Assembly: GCA_031260285.1 (NCBI GenBank)
Contig: JAIRKD010000075.1
Location: 1 to 41,365 of the forward strand
Source of the DNA: Gemmatimonadota bacterium
GTDB taxonomy: Bacteria; Gemmatimonadota; Gemmatimonadetes; Longimicrobiales; Longimicrobiaceae
DNA: 41,365 nucleotides
Reading direction: 5' to 3'
Below, piece after piece: positions 31,740-39,947 of this stretch (its first letter is position 1; every line of letters starts with the position of its first letter). Under the pieces are notes generated by a model that was not told where the DNA came from, made no database searches, and was given only the letters and a program-made list of their open reading frames with translations. Made by a program: the position numbers and the translations under genes.

Positions 31740-33650
31740 TCAGGGACCGCTGACCCGGAGCGTGTTGTTTGCCGGGATCAGGTCGATCAGGATTCCCTCG
31801 GGGTCCAGCACCGCGAGGTCGGGTCGGGAGGCCGTCCGGATCATGACGACCTGGATGCGGTCGCGGGATTCCAGCCGCTCTTCCACCTCACCAACACGCA
31901 CGATCACCGGCATCCATGCCTCTCCGGCGCGCTGGACCTCGACGCGGGTTGTCCACCCCCCGTTGCTGTCCGGGGTTGTTGTGGCCGAGGTGATCCGGTA
32001 ATCAAGCTGGGCCGTTGTATGGAACCACTGGTCGAAGAACCAGCCCAGCTCCTGACCGGATACACCGTTGAAGACTTCCCGCAGGTCATGCTCGTCAAAA
32101 TGCTGAAGGGCACTCCGCGCATAGAGCGTGTGCATCGCTTCCCGCATCGCTTCTTCTCCGATCACCCAGCGGAGCATCCGGAAGATCAGCGCGGTCTTGG
32201 TATAGGTGAGCGCTGAATAGACGTTCGGGTCACGGAAGGCCGCTCCCGGTTGGGCGATGGGTTCGGATACACCTGCCAGCTCAAGCCCCCGGATCCCCGC
32301 CATCGACTGTGCCCAGAGCATTGCCGCGTCCTGACCCGGGTGCTCCTCCCAGTACCAGTTCTCCAGAAACGAAACAAAACCCTCGTCCAGCCAGCCCGCA
32401 TCAAACTCGTTGTTGGCGAGCATCCCGTGAATGTACTGATGCGCTCCCTCATGTATGATCAGCCCTTCACTGGGAGAGCCATTCATCACCATCATCGGGA
32501 ACTCGGTGCCCCCCGGTTCGATCCGATGCACATTGGTGAGCTGTGGCCAGAGGTAGGGGCCGAAGATCTCCTGGAGCCACCGGAGCGCATTTTCCGTTCT
32601 CTCCGTGACCACACCGCCACCCCAGCTCGCTGAATCCGCGGGCTGATAAAGAACGTGGATCGCGATCGGATTCCGGTCCCCGATGTTTCCTCCCCGGCTG
32701 TTTCCCGGACTATTCCCCGGATTGTTTCCCCCGGAGCCTCCCGTGTTTTCCACGGAGCCACCTTCATAGATGTAGTCCGGGCTTGTTGTCCAGGCGAAGT
32801 GATGCACATTCCTCGCGATCCACCGGACCCGCTTTGTGCCATCGGGAGTCCGGCTGGTCAGCAGGCCCAGTCCCGGAGCTTCGGCAGGCTCTCCATAGAA
32901 CTCCCGGGTGTTGATGATCGTATCAAAGCCCGGTCGCGCGCGCCGTGCCCATCCCGGATCGCCATCCACCGGCACTCCCGTAGCACCGATCACCTGGTCA
33001 TCCGCGACCTCCAGCGTCACATCGTAGGAAGCGAACTCCCCGAAGAATTCACCCTGGGGAAGCAGTTCCTGCGTGTGCCAGCCATTTCCGTCATACACAG
33101 CGATCCGGGGATACCACTGCGCAAAGTCGTAATGTCGTCCCTCCCGACCCTGCCTTCGCGGGATGGTCGAGAGCCGGGCCTGCCAGTCAAATCGGACGGT
33201 GACTGTACCGCCAGCCGGCAGGGTGCGAGGCAGAGGGAATCCAACCACTGTGGAGTCGGGTGCAAGCGGATAGACGGGGGTCAGGACAGCGCCATCCGCG
33301 GTAACGACCTGCAGGCGATCAAAAGCATGATCGTCGGGCCCCAGATCCTGGTAGCGCCGGATCCCGAACTCCAGCTCCCGCCGCGCCCAGGCGCTCTCCG
33401 GCCGGAAGGCGTTCAGATGCTGGTGCAGCCAGAGTGTATCCAGGGGAGACACCGAGTTGTTGGTATACCGGAGCTCCGCCCGCCCGCTGAGCACATCCGT
33501 GGTTTCATCAAGGCGTGCCTCGATCCGGTACTCCACTCCCTGCGGTGCCTCTGCTCCTGAAGCCGGGGTCACCTGAGCCAGAGCCGCCTCAGCCACAGAT
33601 ATCCGGATCGCGAGCACCGCGACAGCAACGGGAAGGAAGCGGTTTGTCAT
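31740..33650 (-). CDS. Exported M1-family metallopeptidase
   Basis: The 636-residue protein has a signal peptide (hydrophobic to about residue 25, ending ALAQ), an N-terminal beta domain, and the thermolysin-like M1 catalytic domain. Zinc motif HEGAH is at 400-404 with the third ligand Glu423 in WLDEG, the exact M1 spacing. The exopeptidase GxMEN motif is replaced by GGTEFPMMV, as in the bacterial gluzincin subgroup, so aminopeptidase specificity is not assured. A Gly/Asn-rich stretch (GNSPGNSRGGN, about 295-325, DNA 32670-32765) interrupts the N-terminal half. It probably digests peptides in the periplasm or outside. Downstream of pyrE by 107 bp. Confidence 0.9.
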   Translation of the reverse strand: MTNRFLPVAVAVLAIRISVAEAALAQVTPASGAEAPQGVEYRIEARLDETTDVLSGRAELRYTNNSVSPLDTLWLHQHLNAFRPESAWARRELEFGIRRYQDLGPDDHAFDRLQVVTADGAVLTPVYPLAPDSTVVGFPLPRTLPAGGTVTVRFDWQARLSTIPRRQGREGRHYDFAQWYPRIAVYDGNGWHTQELLPQGEFFGEFASYDVTLEVADDQVIGATGVPVDGDPGWARRARPGFDTIINTREFYGEPAEAPGLGLLTSRTPDGTKRVRWIARNVHHFAWTTSPDYIYEGGSVENTGGSGGNNPGNSPGNSRGGNIGDRNPIAIHVLYQPADSASWGGGVVTERTENALRWLQEIFGPYLWPQLTNVHRIEPGGTEFPMMVMNGSPSEGLIIHEGAHQYIHGMLANNEFDAGWLDEGFVSFLENWYWEEHPGQDAAMLWAQSMAGIRGLELAGVSEPIAQPGAAFRDPNVYSALTYTKTALIFRMLRWVIGEEAMREAMHTLYARSALQHFDEHDLREVFNGVSGQELGWFFDQWFHTTAQLDYRITSATTTPDSNGGWTTRVEVQRAGEAWMPVIVRVGEVEERLESRDRIQVVMIRTASRPDLAVLDPEGILIDLIPANNTLRVSGP

Positions 33651-33722
33651 CGCGAAGGTAGTATTCCTGAAGAGGGTTTGTTTCAGGGGAAGGTGAAGCG
33701 GTCTGTGCCCGCGGATGCCGGA

Positions 33723-33741
33723 GGGCGGGTGAAACCCGCCC
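33723..33741. repeat. GC-rich hairpin between pyrE and the M1 peptidase gene
   Basis: GGGCGGGT-GAA-ACCCGCCC, an 8-bp stem with a three-base loop, followed by the ten-base palindrome GTGCGCGCAC (33742-33751). No U-tract on either strand. It resembles the other intergenic hairpins here in size and its GGGCG start. Confidence 0.65.
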
Positions 33742-33757
33742 GTGCGCGCACCGCGTT

Positions 33758-34306
33758 TCAGCGTTTCAACAGCTCCCTGATCCCCACCAGAGTGATCAGT
33801 GGTACGCCCGTCGCTTCGATGGCTTCCCGCCCGCCCGACTCACGATCCACCACCGCGAGCACGGAAAGTACCACGCCGCCTTCCTCCCGCACCGCCGCGC
33901 AGGCCTCCAGCGCGCTTCCGCCGCTGGTGATCGTATCCTCAATCACGACAACCTTCTGGCCCGCTTCAAAGGTCCCTTCGATCCGCCGCCCCTTCCCATG
34001 CCCCTTGGCCTGCTTCCGCACGGAAAAGGCGTTTACAGGATCACCCGCGAGCCAGCTGGCGTGCGCGATTGCGTACGAAACCGGATCCGCGCCCATCGTC
34101 AGGCCGCCAACGCTCTGGGGCGCCAGTCCCGCAGCCCGGATCGCCGCCAGCCCCAGCCGGCCCACCAGCGCCTGCCCCTCGGCATGCATCGTGGTTCTCC
34201 GCACATCAATGTAAAAGTCGCTCCGCGCGCCCGATGCGAGCACAAAATCACCGAACTCCAGCGACCGCTCACGCAGCAACTCCACCAGCCGGTCCCGATC
34301 ATTCAT
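33758..34306 (-). CDS. pyrE: Orotate phosphoribosyltransferase
   Basis: It forms orotidine 5'-phosphate from orotate and PRPP in pyrimidine synthesis. The 182 residues carry the PRPP-binding motif VVVIEDTITSGGSAL (119-133), FVLASGARSDFYIDVR near 21-36, GGLTMGADPVSYA for phosphate binding and FSVRKQAKGHGKGRRIEG for the flexible catalytic loop. It is a shorter, single-domain type, as in most bacteria. No pyrF or other pyr gene is beside it. The hairpin at 33723-33741 lies directly after its stop. Confidence 0.95.
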   Translation of the reverse strand: MNDRDRLVELLRERSLEFGDFVLASGARSDFYIDVRRTTMHAEGQALVGRLGLAAIRAAGLAPQSVGGLTMGADPVSYAIAHASWLAGDPVNAFSVRKQAKGHGKGRRIEGTFEAGQKVVVIEDTITSGGSALEACAAVREEGGVVLSVLAVVDRESGGREAIEATGVPLITLVGIRELLKR

Positions 34307-34487
34307 GTGCAGACTGATTTCCTGAGAAGTGAATCCGGATCCCGCCGGACAAAACAGGTCGGGCGGGAACCAGAAGATATGAATTGTGAATCATGGTGAA
34401 TCCGCCACCATTCCGTTCTTCCTGCTTCCATCCAGCTGCGTTGTTCCTCTTTACTCCACCGGATATTCTGCCCGCAACGCTCTTCCG

Positions 34488-34763
34488 CTACGGAAGGTCC
34501 ACCCACTCTTCGGATACCCCGCGGGCCAGCTCCTCCAGTGCGCGAAGTGCCGCCCCGATGGAAGGATCGTCGCGAGGGTCCGTCTCTCCGGAAAATTCCA
34601 GGAACTCGATATGGAGGTCCGCGTCCGTACCACTGCGGAAGCGCCAGGCGTTGACGCGAAAGGACATCCCGCCCGCTGCCGCAACCAGGCGGTTCCAGGC
34701 TTCATTGTACTCCGCGATCCTCCGGCCCTCGACTCTCCGCCGTGTGCTGACGAGGTGGCGCAA
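34488..34763 (-). CDS. Small unknown protein coupled to the upstream helical protein
   Basis: The frame starts at TTG 34763, two bases after the upstream stop. GGGGGAGG about eight bases before it supports this start. The 91 residues contain AEYNEAWNRLVAAAGGMSFRVNAWRF and a strand DADLHIEFLEF, then an acidic helix ending SEEWVDLP. No family recognised. The alternating strand/helix and conserved-looking aromatic residues suggest a small folded domain, not a leader. It is co-transcribed with the 258-residue gene and precedes pyrE by 181 bp. Confidence 0.7.
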   Translation of the reverse strand: MRHLVSTRRRVEGRRIAEYNEAWNRLVAAAGGMSFRVNAWRFRSGTDADLHIEFLEFSGETDPRDDPSIGAALRALEELARGVSEEWVDLP

Positions 34764-34765
34764 CT

Positions 34766-35542
34766 TCAGCCTCCCCCTTCTTCACCTGCTCCATGTGGCC
34801 TACGTACTCCGCGTGGCTCACCTGCTTTACGGACCTTCTTCCGCCCCGCCCGACGGTTCGATTTGAGACGTTCCCGGCCGCCCGCAAGCAGCTGACGGAT
34901 CACGAACACCCCGACGCGTGAAAGCGTGGATGGCCGGTACCGCGCCACACGTCGCACAACCAGGCGGCGGATCGCATCAACCTCGGCGGGGGGCAGCTGG
35001 CGGTGAAGGATGGCATGGTGCAGACGGATCAGCGCCTCTGACAGGGAAGCATCCATGGAGCCCGCGTTCCAGAGCATGCGGTCCGCCGCATGCCGCGCGG
35101 CGTTGAGGAACCCTTCCACCCGCTCCCGTTCCCGGGGCAGAAGACGCCTTCCCTCTGCCGGATAGGCGGTACGGTACTCATCTGTCAGCGCCCGCAGCAG
35201 CGTTTCCAGCACAACCGCCCAGACCGACGGGTCCGCCAGATCATGCCGGTCGAGCCCCCGCTCCATGATCCGGTTCAGGATCCGCCGGAAGCTCAGGGCG
35301 GCGGCTTCGATTCCTTCCTCGTCTTCAGGAAGGACCGCGAAGAAATCCACCGTTGCATCCCACGCCCGGCGGGCGACAGCCTGGTCCAGGGAGTCGATCT
35401 CCGCGATCAGACCGCTGATCCGGTTTGCGAACCCCTCCCGGAAGTCCTCTCTGAAGGTGGGCCGTTCCGAGAGAAGATAGCCGGTCTCTGCCTCGACCAG
35501 CGTCTCAAGTACAACAAACCGCGCGTACGTATCCGCCTTCAT
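34766..35542 (-). CDS. Helical protein of unknown function
   Basis: A 258-residue protein, mostly amphipathic helix by eye, with no signal peptide or membrane segment. ATG 35542 opens MKADTYARFVVLETLVEAETGYLLSE-type helices (read to residue 26). The second half has VRRVARYRPSTLSRVGVFVIRQLL, and the C-terminus is a Lys/Arg/Gly-rich tail (SNRRAGRKKVRKAGEPRG) that could bind nucleic acid. No motif identifies an enzyme. It is the first gene of a two-gene unit with the small protein behind it. Function unknown. Confidence 0.7.
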   Translation of the reverse strand: MKADTYARFVVLETLVEAETGYLLSERPTFREDFREGFANRISGLIAEIDSLDQAVARRAWDATVDFFAVLPEDEEGIEAAALSFRRILNRIMERGLDRHDLADPSVWAVVLETLLRALTDEYRTAYPAEGRRLLPRERERVEGFLNAARHAADRMLWNAGSMDASLSEALIRLHHAILHRQLPPAEVDAIRRLVVRRVARYRPSTLSRVGVFVIRQLLAGGRERLKSNRRAGRKKVRKAGEPRGVRRPHGAGEEGGG

Positions 35543-35600
35543 GAGGGCTCTGAAGTGCCGGGACCGGAGAGCTCGTCAGCCCGCCGTGGAAAACGCGTCA

Positions 35601-35627
35601 ACCCCTCAAAGCTCTTCGCCGAGGGGT
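35601..35627 (-). terminator. Possible terminator of the SIMPL gene
   Basis: ACCCCTC and GAGGGGT form a 7-bp stem with a 13-base loop about 30 bases past the SIMPL stop (minus strand). The following bases, TGACGCGTTTTCC, contain only a displaced T-run, so termination is uncertain. Confidence 0.35.
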
Positions 35628-35656
35628 GTAACGTCAAGAAGATCAATCAATTCCCG

Positions 35657-36487
35657 TTATTCGATCTCGAAAACAACGGAAGCGGATGCATACACATTCT
35701 GTTCACCCACCTGAATAGGTGTTGGCGCGGCGGCCGCCATCACACTCATCTCGGCGAAGGCCATATCTCTCTGCATATAGAAGGGCTGGGCCGGCTGACT
35801 GCTTGTGCTGGCGTCCAGCACCCTGCCCAACCGGACTCCCAGCGCTGTTGCGATCGTCTCAGCTGATGTCCGGGCGGCCTGGACTGCCCGGCTGAGTGCT
35901 TCCGTCTCCGCTGCCCGGGAATCAACCAGCTCAAACGACACCCCGTTCAGCCGGTTTGCGCCCGCCCCGAGGCCCGTGTCAATCAGCCGCCCGACTGAAT
36001 CAATGCTGCGCGTCCGCACCGACAGCTGGTTGGACGCCCGGTACCCCCGGATCCTCGGCGTCGCATCCGGATCGTCACGGGTCTGCATCGCGTACTCGGG
36101 GTAGAGCGAGTACCCGCTGGTGCTGATCTCCTCACTGGTGACGCCGGCTCCGCGCAGAGCCCGGACCACCGCATCCATCGCGTTTGAGTTCGCTTCACTC
36201 GCCTCACGAGCCGTCGCTCCGGTTGTCTCCACCGCAAAGTTCACAGTCGACATATCCGGCTTGACCCTGACCTCCCCCACCCCCGAAACCCGGATCGTCC
36301 CCGGGCCGGCGCCTGCTCCCGGCGTAGCCTGTGCGGATGCCGGACCCGCATTGACAGAGGTGAGAAAGGCAGCGAGAGAGAAAAGAATGGCAGCCGGGAT
36401 GATCCCCGCCTTTCCCGCTCCGGCAGACGGAACTCCTTCTGTGACCTTCATCCGGTTCCTGCCGCTCCGGTCCATGGTTCCAGCCAT
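35657..36487 (-). CDS. Exported SIMPL-domain (DUF541) protein
   Basis: ATG 36487 is preceded by GAGGAG at a good distance and yields 276 residues. The start (MAGTMDRSGRNRMK) is unusually hydrophilic before the hydrophobic segment AGIIPAAILFSLAAFLTSVN and a cleavage-like region ASAQA. The mature part is a SIMPL domain: ITVSG-like IRVSGVGEVRVKPDMSTVNF, NSNAMDAVVRALRGAGV, then ISTSGYSLYPEY and a C-terminal ASASVVFEIE strand. SIMPL proteins are periplasmic or outer-membrane-associated oligomers linked to oxidative stress tolerance; molecular role unknown. It is divergent from queE. Confidence 0.88.
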   Translation of the reverse strand: MAGTMDRSGRNRMKVTEGVPSAGAGKAGIIPAAILFSLAAFLTSVNAGPASAQATPGAGAGPGTIRVSGVGEVRVKPDMSTVNFAVETTGATAREASEANSNAMDAVVRALRGAGVTSEEISTSGYSLYPEYAMQTRDDPDATPRIRGYRASNQLSVRTRSIDSVGRLIDTGLGAGANRLNGVSFELVDSRAAETEALSRAVQAARTSAETIATALGVRLGRVLDASTSSQPAQPFYMQRDMAFAEMSVMAAAAPTPIQVGEQNVYASASVVFEIE

Positions 36488-36907
36488 GAGCTGCTCCTCG
36501 TTCTTCTGGGGATGATCCGCTGGATCCGGCGGGCCTGCGGAAAGGAGCCAGACACGCCTGTCGTATACGTTAACGAAGAAGCGGGACGGGGAGTACTCCC
36601 GTCCCGCTTCATGCGGGTACTCCAGCGTGCCTGCCCACAACAGAGAATTGCATGGCGGGGTTATCTCACGGGGCGCTTCGTTCCGGCGAAGGGGAGATGA
36701 CGGGACAATGAAGCGGTTCCTTACGCTGGCCCGGACAACCGCTGAGGGTGACGCAATGACAGTGCCTGACTTCAGGATATGACAGTTCCGGCAGATGGAG
36801 AAAACCTCCCCCGCCTTCCCGCGACTGCCTTTCATCTATACGTTTTTTCATGCGGGTTCCGTTGGTTTCCCATTCAACGGGGCGTAACATCCGAAGAGGT
36901 CCGGCTG
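36488..36907. other. Divergent intergenic region, SIMPL gene / queE
   Basis: These 420 bp hold both promoters. A strong hairpin lies at 36577-36609: arms GAAGCGGGACGGG and CCCGTCCCGCTTC around a 7-base loop GAGTACT. It has no T-run on the plus strand and only TTCTTCGTT on the minus. Short frames here have random composition. It may be a terminator of a lost gene or a leader element of the SIMPL gene. Confidence 0.45.
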
Positions 36908-37546
36908 ATGAAGCGGTATGGAATCAGGGAAGTTTTTGCGACGCTGCAGGGAGAGGGCGCTCTTGCCGGCTCGCCGGCGGTCTTCCTTCGCTTCGCGGGA
37001 TGCAACCTCGGCTACGATGTCTGTCCCTGGTGTGATACAGACTGGGAGAAAGCGGAATATCTCGAACCGGTGAGCGGTGTTCTGGAGCTGGTGCACCGTG
37101 CCGCGGTTCAGGGCTTCGGGGGAGTTCTGCCGGGAACACTGCTGGTTGCAACCGGTGGCGAGCCGAGCCTTCAGCTGGATGCTCCACTCTCCGACGCCCT
37201 CCGTGCCGCGGGCTTCCGGATCGCCATGGAGTCCAACGGCTCCCGCTCTGTGGACCGCTCACTGGTTGACTGGCTGACAGTTTCACCCAAACAGAACGGA
37301 TTTGCGCAGAAGGAGGGAGATGAACTGAAGATTGTGTTCAGCGGATCCACCGTCCCCGGCCCGGCCCCCGATGTTGAAGCGGTTCGGAGACTTGTCGCGG
37401 ACACCCGCTTCAGCCACTACTTCCTGCAACCGGTTGATCTGCCCGGCCAGGGCCCCAACTACACACAGACCGTCGCGGCGGTGATGGAGCTGGGCCCTCC
37501 CTGGAGGCTGTCAGTCCAGACCCACAAGGTGATCGGGATCCAGTAA
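36908..37546 (+). CDS. queE: 7-carboxy-7-deazaguanine synthase QueE
   Basis: This radical SAM enzyme makes CDG, a precursor of queuosine and other deazapurines. ATG 36908 gives 212 residues, normal for QueE. The protein opens VFATLQGEGALAGSPAVFLR, matching the family substrate-site start. The cluster cysteines are Cys32, Cys39 and Cys42 in GCNLGYDVCPWCDTDW, a Cx6Cx2C spacing rather than the radical SAM Cx3Cx2C. TGGEPSLQ binds SAM, and MESNGSR, VSPKQNG and HYFLQPVD are further QueE motifs. No queC, queD or queF is adjacent. It converges on ygfZ with a 16-bp gap. Confidence 0.92.
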   Translation: MKRYGIREVFATLQGEGALAGSPAVFLRFAGCNLGYDVCPWCDTDWEKAEYLEPVSGVLELVHRAAVQGFGGVLPGTLLVATGGEPSLQLDAPLSDALRAAGFRIAMESNGSRSVDRSLVDWLTVSPKQNGFAQKEGDELKIVFSGSTVPGPAPDVEAVRRLVADTRFSHYFLQPVDLPGQGPNYTQTVAAVMELGPPWRLSVQTHKVIGIQ

Positions 37547-37562
37547 ACCCGGTTCCGGACTG

Positions 37563-38630
37563 TTACTGTCCGCTACGGCGGAAGGGGAGATCAGCAACAA
37601 CCGCGGGATGGTCCCCCACAAGAACCGTTTCCCCCGGTGACACTTCCCGGCGAACGTATCCCATCGCGATTGTCTGGCTGAGTGCCGGAGACAGAGTTGC
37701 GCTGCCGGTGACGCCCAGAGGCCTTCCGGTTTCCACATGGACCAGCGGAGTCCCCGGCGGGGGTGACGGTGCCTCACCAAGCAGCAGCCCCCGCAGCAGC
37801 CGGTTGACGTGCCCCCGGTGCGCGATCCGGACGACAACCTCCTGCCCGGTATAACAGCCCTTGTTGAAGGAGACGGCTCTTTCCATCTGCCCGATGGATT
37901 CAAACACCTCGGCTGGAAGCGTCTCGTCCGTCATATCAACCCCGTACCGGGGTCGCCCTGCCTCGATCCGCGCGACCTCGAAGCGCTCGAATGGGCAGCG
38001 GCCTCCATCCAGCATCCGCGCGGCCTGGATCAGTTCGTTGTGGACTGCTTCCGCCTGATCCGCTCCCACAGATACATCAGAACCGAAAACCCCCGCAATT
38101 CCCGTTGAGATGAGGGAAATCCCGCTGCCGTCCCGGGTTATGGTGGCCAGGGAGTCCTCATCGGGTTGCGGCGCCATGCCGAACACCGCGTTCAGGAGGG
38201 CTCCGGAGTGCGGGCCGTAGACGCCGAACGTCTGACCTTCCACAACCTCCCACCGGGCAAACCGCGGGGGAAGAAACCGGTTGAAATGCTCCGTAAGTGC
38301 CGGGAGCGCCACCTTCGGAACGTCCAGTCGCAACTCTTTTGTACTGCCTTCCGTTACGGAGGGAATGACCCGCCCGTCCGAGATCATCTTCCCCTTCGGC
38401 GTGAGCAGCGCCGCATAGACAGCCCGCTCCGGGGTCATCCGGGCAAGATCGTTGGTCAGCAGCCCGTTCAGCATGCGTTCGGGATCCTGGCCCCACACAC
38501 GGAGCCGGACGATATCGACCCGCTCAACCACCCCGACGCTGGTCAGGAGAGCGGAATAACCCTCTCTCTCTCCGGAATCGCGTCTTTCACCGGAATCGTG
38601 GCCTGCCCCCGCCCCGTCCAGCTGGCTCAC
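37563..38630 (-). CDS. ygfZ: YgfZ/GcvT-fold folate-binding protein
   Basis: A protein of the YgfZ family, which uses folate to help assemble or repair iron-sulfur clusters, in particular in radical SAM enzymes. Among 355 residues the diagnostic KGCYTGQE is at 257-264 with Cys259, followed by VVVRIAHRGHVNRLLRG. The N-terminal GcvT-like fold contains GLLTNDLARM, ALLTPKGKMISD, the latter typical of YgfZ. The start is GTG 38630 in a GTGA overlap with the upstream gene, so they are coupled. The first 25 residues are Gly/Asp/Ser/Arg-rich and variable. Its convergent neighbour queE encodes an Fe-S protein. Confidence 0.9.
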   Translation of the reverse strand: MSQLDGAGAGHDSGERRDSGEREGYSALLTSVGVVERVDIVRLRVWGQDPERMLNGLLTNDLARMTPERAVYAALLTPKGKMISDGRVIPSVTEGSTKELRLDVPKVALPALTEHFNRFLPPRFARWEVVEGQTFGVYGPHSGALLNAVFGMAPQPDEDSLATITRDGSGISLISTGIAGVFGSDVSVGADQAEAVHNELIQAARMLDGGRCPFERFEVARIEAGRPRYGVDMTDETLPAEVFESIGQMERAVSFNKGCYTGQEVVVRIAHRGHVNRLLRGLLLGEAPSPPPGTPLVHVETGRPLGVTGSATLSPALSQTIAMGYVRREVSPGETVLVGDHPAVVADLPFRRSGQ

Positions 38631-38890
38631 GCTCCGGACCCGGCTCCCTCGAAATACGCCCGCAGCAGCTCCTCCGCTCCGGTCAGCTCGCGCTCCAGCC
38701 GGCGCACATCCGCGGTGGAGGCGGCGTTGGGAAGATCCACCTTGACCTCGCCGCCCGACTCCCGCGGAAGGAAGACCAGAGAGACCTTCCAGCCTTCAAC
38801 ACCTGTGGCTTTCCGGGCGACAAGATCAACACTGTATTCGGTGCCGGATCCAGCGCTGTTCCCGCCGGTTTCGCAGCGCAGGCGGTCCAT
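38627..38890 (-). CDS. Small unknown protein coupled to ygfZ
   Basis: The stop overlaps the ygfZ GTG start by four bases. I chose ATG 38890 since GGAAGGA lies about ten bases before it, giving 87 residues; ATG 38926 would add 12 more. The product has alternating strands (TEYSVDLVARK, WKVSLVFLPRE, GEVKVDLPNA) and a C-terminal helix RRLERELTGAEELLRAYFEG. No family recognised. The coupling suggests joint expression with ygfZ, but no functional link can be claimed. Confidence 0.65.
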   Translation of the reverse strand: MDRLRCETGGNSAGSGTEYSVDLVARKATGVEGWKVSLVFLPRESGGEVKVDLPNAASTADVRRLERELTGAEELLRAYFEGAGSGA

Positions 38891-39089
38891 CAACCGGTGT
38901 TCCTTCCACGACGAACTACGCGACATCGCCATCGGTCCGAACCTCCCGCTCCATGTGTATCCGCAGCGCGACGGTTGCAGCCGAGTGCCCGTGCGCGCAT
39001 CTTCCAAACCTGCCGCCGAACCGGAACCGGTCCGGCGGGAATGGTCCCGGAAGATACTGCCGGGGGGTTCTTCCTTCCAAGAGTGCGTG

Positions 39090-39719
39090 ATGCAGCCGAA
39101 CCTGCCGATCTGGTTCCAGCGGCTTCCCAGTGATGTACGGCGCCAACTCGAGCTGGCCATGGCGGCCGCGACCGAGGCGCGATTTGACACGCACGCACAG
39201 GAGGCGATGAACGTCGTCACCGTGCTGGCCGCCCGGCTTGATTTCAACCAGGCCGTGGAGCGCTATCTGGATATCATGGGCCTCGGTGGGGAAGAGGCAC
39301 AGGTAGTCCATACCCGTGCGCTTGTCCTTCTCGGCCAGAGCGGAATGGCCAACGACCTTGCCACCCGGGATCACCGGACTTCGGGGGGGCGGCTCAACTG
39401 GCGTTATGCCACGCCGCTCGGGGCGGTTCGCTTTGTCCGGCGCCAGCTCCGGAGAAACGCGGAGGAGGACTACTGGATGGAACTCTCCGCCGCTCGCGCG
39501 GAAGAGGCGCTTGTCCGCACCCATATCAAACACGCGCTGATCTTCGTTGATATCCTCAACGAGTACTACCCGCCCACCCGATCCGTTATGTTCTACCTCG
39601 ACCAGCTTGCGGTTCCCTCCGCCCGGTCGCGGTCTGTCTATCAGCGGGCGCTTGCCCGTGTCGCGACCACCGAGCTCCCGCGTCTGGCGCCCGGTATTGA
39701 GGCTTCCGCTTCCGAATAG
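39090..39719 (+). CDS. Helical protein of unknown function
   Basis: ATG 39090 with a weak AAGAG upstream yields 209 residues, nearly all amphipathic helix, starting MQPNLPIWFQRLPSDVRRQL. A loose repetition of helix pairs (for example NVVTVLAARLDFNQAVERYL and VHTRALVLLGQSGMANDLAT) suggests an alpha-hairpin or TPR-like scaffold, but no repeat family is matched. There is no signal or membrane segment. The reading frame upstream of 39090 has random composition. It is divergent from the small gene before ygfZ, with about 200 bp between them. An imperfect long hairpin lies after its stop. Confidence 0.7.
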   Translation: MQPNLPIWFQRLPSDVRRQLELAMAAATEARFDTHAQEAMNVVTVLAARLDFNQAVERYLDIMGLGGEEAQVVHTRALVLLGQSGMANDLATRDHRTSGGRLNWRYATPLGAVRFVRRQLRRNAEEDYWMELSAARAEEALVRTHIKHALIFVDILNEYYPPTRSVMFYLDQLAVPSARSRSVYQRALARVATTELPRLAPGIEASASE

Positions 39720-39756
39720 CTGTTCCCCGGTGTGATCTTTATCCGACAGTCAAACC

Positions 39757-39808
39757 CCCGGTGACCGGTGAAGAGGCGTGTGACTTGCGCTTCTTCACCG
39801 ATCACGGG
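39757..39808 (+). terminator. Long imperfect hairpin after the helical-protein gene
   Basis: CCCGGTGACCGGTGAAGA (39757-39774) pairs with TCTTCACCGATCACGGG (39792-39808), with one bulge and one mismatch, around a 17-base loop. It is 37 bases beyond the stop at 39719. No U-tract follows, so it may be a Rho-independent terminator relic or an RNA stability element. Confidence 0.4.
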
Positions 39809-39947
39809 TGGCCCTTGTGGGGTATAAGGTTGTTACTCCCGGAGAAAACCGGTCTGAACCGTCAGTGATGCGCCCGGTTGTTGCCGCAGAACGGCCCGGG
39901 CGAGCGATCAATTTGTATTGTTTCCAACGTGTTTCCCAGGCTCCACG

